24,339 nucleotides of DNA from DASXYG01 sp036502625 (GTDB lineage Bacteria; Actinomycetota; Actinomycetes; Streptosporangiales; Streptosporangiaceae), in NCBI GenBank assembly GCA_036502625.1, contig DASXYG010000100.1, forward strand, positions 1 through 24,339, read 5' to 3'. Position 1 is the stretch's first letter. Each line of letters starts with the position of its first letter. Position numbers and translations under genes: made by a program. Shown here piece after piece: positions 21,812 through 24,339 of this stretch. The notes beneath the pieces are model-generated. The model did not search any database. It saw only the letters and a program-made list of their open reading frames with translations, and was not told the origin of the DNA.

Positions 21812-22317
21812 CATTCCGGGTCGCGGTCGCGTACGGCCCGGCGCACGAGCGGCGCCGTACGGTAGGCCAGCGGCGTGGCGAGCGCGATCACCGATGACGC
21901 GCGGACGACCCCGGTGACGTCGACGATCGCGTCGATGACGCGCTGGAGGTCGGCGTTCGTCCGCGCGACGATGCGGCAGAGCATGTCGCCCGTGCCGGTG
22001 ATGGTGTGCGCCTCGAGGATCTCCGGGATGCCGGCGAGCCGCTCGGCCACCGGGTCGTGGCCGCCGACCTGGCGGATCTCCAGGGTGACGAACGCCGTCA
22101 CGCCGTAGCCGAGCGCGGCCGGGTCGATCTCGGGGCCGAACCCGGTGATCACGCCGTCGCGGCGCAGGCGGTCAAGGCGGGCCTGGACGGTCGCGCGGGC
22201 GACGCCGAGCCGGCGTGACGCCTCGAGGACGCCGACGCGCGGTTCGTCGGCGAACAGCTCGATGATGCGGCCGTCGAGCCGGTCGACGCCGCGCGTACGG
22301 TCGCGCTCCTCGGCCAC
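21811..22317 (-). CDS. Lrp/AsnC family transcriptional regulator
   Basis: 168 residues from GTG 22317. The N-terminal winged helix (about 12-62) reads DRLDGRIIELFADEPRVGV, then LEASRRLGVARATVQARLDRL, as in AsnC-type DNA-binding domains, followed by DGVITGFGPEIDPAALGYG at the hinge. The C-terminal RAM ligand-binding domain (about 72-150) has FVTLEIRQ, ILEAHTITGTGDMLCRI and TGVVRASSVIAL. It is divergent from hppD and probably regulates it in response to tyrosine, phenylalanine or a breakdown product; this follows the usual genomic pairing, not direct evidence. GTG 22317 is preceded by AAAGGGG at 6 bp; the ATG at 22584 would run through the hppD promoter and start. A TGCAA/TTGCA dyad between the genes is the likely operator. 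Confidence 0.92.
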   Translation of the reverse strand: MAEERDRTRGVDRLDGRIIELFADEPRVGVLEASRRLGVARATVQARLDRLRRDGVITGFGPEIDPAALGYGVTAFVTLEIRQVGGHDPVAERLAGIPEILEAHTITGTGDMLCRIVARTNADLQRVIDAIVDVTGVVRASSVIALATPLAYRTAPLVRRAVRDRDPE

Positions 22318-22433
22318 GGCACACCCCTTTCCCTTGTCGTACGCCGCTGCCGCCTGTCGCGCGCGGGGCTGGGCAAGGTGTACAGGTGCGCCGGGTCCCG
22401 TCGCCGATCTTTGGGCAGTGTGTCCAGTAGTGC

Positions 22434-22456
22434 GTGCAAGGGTTGCACAGCTTGCA
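22434..22456. promoter_or_regulatory. Lrp-type operator between lrp and hppD
   Basis: GTGCAA-ggg-TTGCAC (22434-22448) is a perfect dyad; a further TTGCA half-site follows at 22452-22456, 9 bp on. Spaced TTGCA-type half-sites fit Lrp/AsnC binding. The site is about 60 bp upstream of the hppD start and 117 bp upstream of the regulator start. Confidence 0.55.
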
Positions 22457-22508
22457 TGCGATGTGGTCCGTTCCCCCCAACAACTCGTACATCGGGCTGG
22501 AGGCAGGT

Positions 22509-23606
22509 ATGGGCAGCGACGGGTTTCCCGTAACGGGCATGGACGCCGTGGTCTTCGCGGTCGGCAATGCGAAGCAGGCGGCACACTTCTACTCGTCCGC
22601 CTTCGGCATGCGGCGCGTGGCGTACCGCGGTCCGGAGAACGGCAGCCGGGACGAGGCGGCGTACGTCCTGGAATCGGGCACGGCGCGGTTCGTCCTGCGC
22701 GGTCCGGTGCACGCGGGCACCGAGATCGGCGCGCACGTGGCGCGGCACGGCGACGGCGTGGTGGACCTCGCGATCGAGGTGCCGGACGTCGAGGCGGGGT
22801 TCGCGTACGCGGTGGAGCACGGCGCCACCGTGCTGGAGCGGCCGCACGTCCTGGAGGACGAGAACGGCAAGGTCACGACCGCGGCGATCGCGACGTACGG
22901 CGAGACGCGGCACACCCTGGTCGACCGGTCGAACTACACGGGGCCGTACCTGCCTGGGTACGCCCCGGCCGAGCCGGTCGTGGAGCCGCCCGCGCACCCG
23001 CACTTCACCGGCGTCGACCACTGCGTGGGCAACGTGGAGCTCGGAAGGATGGACGCCTGGGTGGACTTCTACCACCAGGTCATGGGCTTCACGAACATGA
23101 AGGAGTTCGTCGGCGACGACATCGCGACGGAGTACTCCGCGCTGATGAGCAAGGTGGTCGCGGACGGCTCGCGCAAGGTGAAGTTCCCGCTGAACGAGCC
23201 GTCGCAGGGCAAGCGCAAGTCGCAGATCGACGAGTACCTGGAGTTCTACGGCGGGCCCGGCGTGCAGCACATCGCGCTGGCCACCGACGACATCGTCGCG
23301 TCGGTGCGCGACATGAAGGCGGCGGGCGTGGAGTTCCTGGCCACCCCCGGCACGTACTACGACGCGCTCGGCGACTGGGTGGGCGACACCCGGGTGCCGA
23401 CGGGCACACTGCGCGACCTGGGGATCCTCGCCGACCGGGACGAGGACGGCTACCTGCTGCAGATCTTCACGGCGCCGGTGCAGGACAGGCCGACGGTGTT
23501 CTTCGAGCTCATCGAGCGGCACGGCTCGCAGGGCTTCGGCAAGGGCAACTTCAAGGCGCTGTTCGAGGCGATCGAGCGCGAGCAGGAGCGGCGCGGGAAC
23601 CTCTGA
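22509..23606 (+). CDS. hppD: 4-Hydroxyphenylpyruvate dioxygenase
   Basis: 365 residues. A non-haem Fe(II) enzyme that turns 4-hydroxyphenylpyruvate plus O2 into homogentisate in tyrosine catabolism. Two vicinal-oxygen-chelate (glyoxalase-like) halves are visible: about 8-140 and 165-330. Iron ligands: His171 in GVDHCVGNV, His254 in GPGVQHIALATDDI, Glu333 in VFFELIER. The C-terminal GFGKGNFKALFEAIE helix that covers the active site is complete. The SGTARFVLRGP stretch and GYAPAEP hinge are usual in bacterial HPPDs. ATG 22509 has GGAGG (22499-22503) at 5 bp; the frame extends to an ATG at 22434 that lies inside the putative operator and is rejected. Homogentisate dioxygenase is not in the window. 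Probably controlled by the divergent Lrp regulator. Confidence 0.96.
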   Translation: MGSDGFPVTGMDAVVFAVGNAKQAAHFYSSAFGMRRVAYRGPENGSRDEAAYVLESGTARFVLRGPVHAGTEIGAHVARHGDGVVDLAIEVPDVEAGFAYAVEHGATVLERPHVLEDENGKVTTAAIATYGETRHTLVDRSNYTGPYLPGYAPAEPVVEPPAHPHFTGVDHCVGNVELGRMDAWVDFYHQVMGFTNMKEFVGDDIATEYSALMSKVVADGSRKVKFPLNEPSQGKRKSQIDEYLEFYGGPGVQHIALATDDIVASVRDMKAAGVEFLATPGTYYDALGDWVGDTRVPTGTLRDLGILADRDEDGYLLQIFTAPVQDRPTVFFELIERHGSQGFGKGNFKALFEAIEREQERRGNL

Positions 23607-23628
23607 GCGAGCCGGTACGGGGGCGCGG

Positions 23629-23672
23629 GTACGCCTCTCCAGCGTGGCGGAAGTCACGCCGGGGAGGCGTAC
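23629..23672 (+). terminator. Long hairpin after hppD
   Basis: Outer arms GTACGCCTCTCC (23629-23640) and GGGGAGGCGTAC (23661-23672) pair over 12 bp with one G-T wobble; inner arms GCGTG (23642-23646) and CACGC (23655-23659) extend the stem. It is 22 bp past the hppD stop. No T-run. Confidence 0.65.
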
Positions 23673-23776
23673 GCGCACGGTCACGCTGGATGACGCGCAC
23701 CTGGTCGACTTGTTGATCTTGGTGGCGGCGGAGGTTGCGGACGCTGCGAGATGACGTTTTCCACAGGGCGTGTCCC

Positions 23777-23806
23777 TTGACGATGCGTTGGCACGGGAAA
23801 TACGCC
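23777..23806 (+). promoter_or_regulatory. Candidate housekeeping promoter of the RDD gene
   Basis: TTGACG (23777-23782), an 18-bp spacer and TACGCC (23801-23806), 11 bp before the GTG start. The -35 is good and the -10 is poor. If real, the leader is very short, with AGGATGG as ribosome site. Confidence 0.35.
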
Positions 23807-23817
23807 AGGATGGCCGG

Positions 23818-24339
23818 GTGAACCAGCCACCGAATCCTCCGAATGATCCATATGGCGCAGGTCAGGGCTATGGATCCGGCGCGCAGCCCGGCTATGGGTC
23901 CGGCCAGCAGCCCGGATACGGCTCCGGCGCCCAGCCCGGGTACGGCTCCACACCGCAGCAGCCGTCCGGCCCGGGCGCCCAACCGGGTTACGGCTCCGGC
24001 CAGCAGCCCGGCTACCCCTCGGGCCAGCAGCCCGGATACGGCTCGGGCCAGCAGCCTGGCTACCCCTCAGGCCAGCAGCCGGGCTACGGCCAGGGCTATC
24101 CCCCGCCCGGGGGCTATGGGCAGCAGGGATACGCCCCGCAGGTCGCCATGCAGCCCGTCGACCCGACGCTGGCCGAGTGGTGGCAGCGGCTCGTCGCGCG
24201 CATCATCGACGGCGCCGGCGTCTACATCGCGGCCTACATCATCTACTTCGTGATCAGCATCCCGCTGTCGCTGATGCTCACGTCCACCGCCTCGGGTAGC
24301 TCCGGCGAGGTCGGCGGCGCGGCGGTGGTCTACATCATC
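23818..24339 (+). CDS. RDD-family membrane protein with octapeptide repeats, Pra-like (3' truncated)
   Basis: The frame is open to the end of the window; 174 residues are visible. It starts MNQPPNPPNDPYGAGQGY, followed by nine 8-residue units of the type G-(A/Q)-Q-P-G-Y-(G/P)-S (21-92) and a PPPGGYGQQGYAPQ linker. The RDD domain begins about residue 118: LAEWWQRLVARIIDGAGVYI, with the Arg/Asp pattern that names the family, then the first membrane helix (about 130-155) and a Ser/Gly-rich loop. The layout is that of proline-rich antigen Pra of mycobacteria (Rv1078). Role unknown; it is a membrane protein with a flexible cytoplasmic N-terminus. GTG 23818 follows AGGATGG at 6 bp. Later helices lie outside the window. 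Confidence 0.85.
   Translation, partial: MNQPPNPPNDPYGAGQGYGSGAQPGYGSGQQPGYGSGAQPGYGSTPQQPSGPGAQPGYGSGQQPGYPSGQQPGYGSGQQPGYPSGQQPGYGQGYPPPGGYGQQGYAPQVAMQPVDPTLAEWWQRLVARIIDGAGVYIAAYIIYFVISIPLSLMLTSTASGSSGEVGGAAVVYII
23878..24093 (+). repeat. 24-bp tandem repeat array (9 units) in the RDD gene
   Basis: Nine in-frame 24-bp units encode the octapeptide array; the fourth unit (TPQQPSGP) is degenerate. The last four units form a higher-order 48-bp duplication in which Y-P-S and Y-G-S units alternate. Copy number is likely to vary between strains. Confidence 0.85.

Noticed and set aside
22434..22508. Longer N-terminus for hppD
   Set aside because: It would begin inside the operator dyad and precedes a better ribosome site at 22499-22503; the extra residues are not HPPD-like.

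Overview
This window is a chromosomal segment of a high-GC, mycothiol-producing actinobacterium. The support is a G/C-biased third codon position in every real gene, frequent GTG starts, a mycothiol conjugate amidase (Mca), Actinobacteria-restricted families (DUF1707, DUF4307) and three actinobacterial-type transmembrane Ser/Thr kinases. The ATP-type PEP carboxykinase and general gene style would fit the Streptosporangiales/Thermomonosporaceae (Actinomadura-like), but that placement is inference. I see no rRNA, tRNA, CRISPR, insertion sequence or phage gene.

Layout. (1) 1-5852, plus strand: the 3' end of a single-pass membrane protein with a long Pro/Thr/His-rich tail, then three tandem paralogous receptor-like Ser/Thr kinases that share a kinase domain, one transmembrane helix and a related C-terminal extracytoplasmic domain. 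(2) 6133-9851, minus strand: a secreted lysozyme-like transglycosylase, a PIN-PhoH protein (PhoH2) and a short-chain Z-prenyl diphosphate synthase of the Rv1086 type. (3) 10119-13739, minus strand: a short DUF2207 membrane protein with a polyglycine tail, ATP-dependent PEP carboxykinase with a probable DasR-type operator upstream, and two small unrecognised genes, one with a perfect spaced dyad overlapping its start codon. (4) 13990-17248, minus strand: a DUF255 thioredoxin-fold/(alpha/alpha)6 protein and a Tat-lipoprotein with glycoside-hydrolase clan A features. (5) 17343-19623: an EI24/CysZ-like membrane protein (plus), convergent with a Nudix hydrolase (minus), a possible microprotein, a DUF1707-DUF4190 protein and a small membrane protein. 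(6) 19693-21763: mca (minus) divergent from a DUF4307 gene and greA (plus). (7) 21811-23606: a Lrp/AsnC regulator divergent from hppD with a TGCAA/TTGCA dyad between them. (8) 23818-end: the start of a Pra-like RDD membrane protein with an octapeptide-repeat N-terminus.

How it fits together. The set phoH2, Z-prenyl synthase, DUF255 gene, small membrane gene, mca, DUF4307 gene, greA and pra-like RDD gene matches, from memory, the Mycobacterium tuberculosis Rv1078-Rv1095 neighbourhood. The other genes (DUF2207, pckA, the two unknowns, the GH-A lipoprotein, EI24, Nudix, DUF1707, lrp-hppD) therefore look like lineage-specific insertions into an old actinobacterial backbone. Functional themes are envelope and polyprenyl metabolism (transglycosylase, prenyl synthase, kinases), thiol homeostasis (Mca, DUF255 protein) and carbon-flow control (PEPCK under a GlcNAc-type operator, tyrosine degradation under an Lrp regulator).
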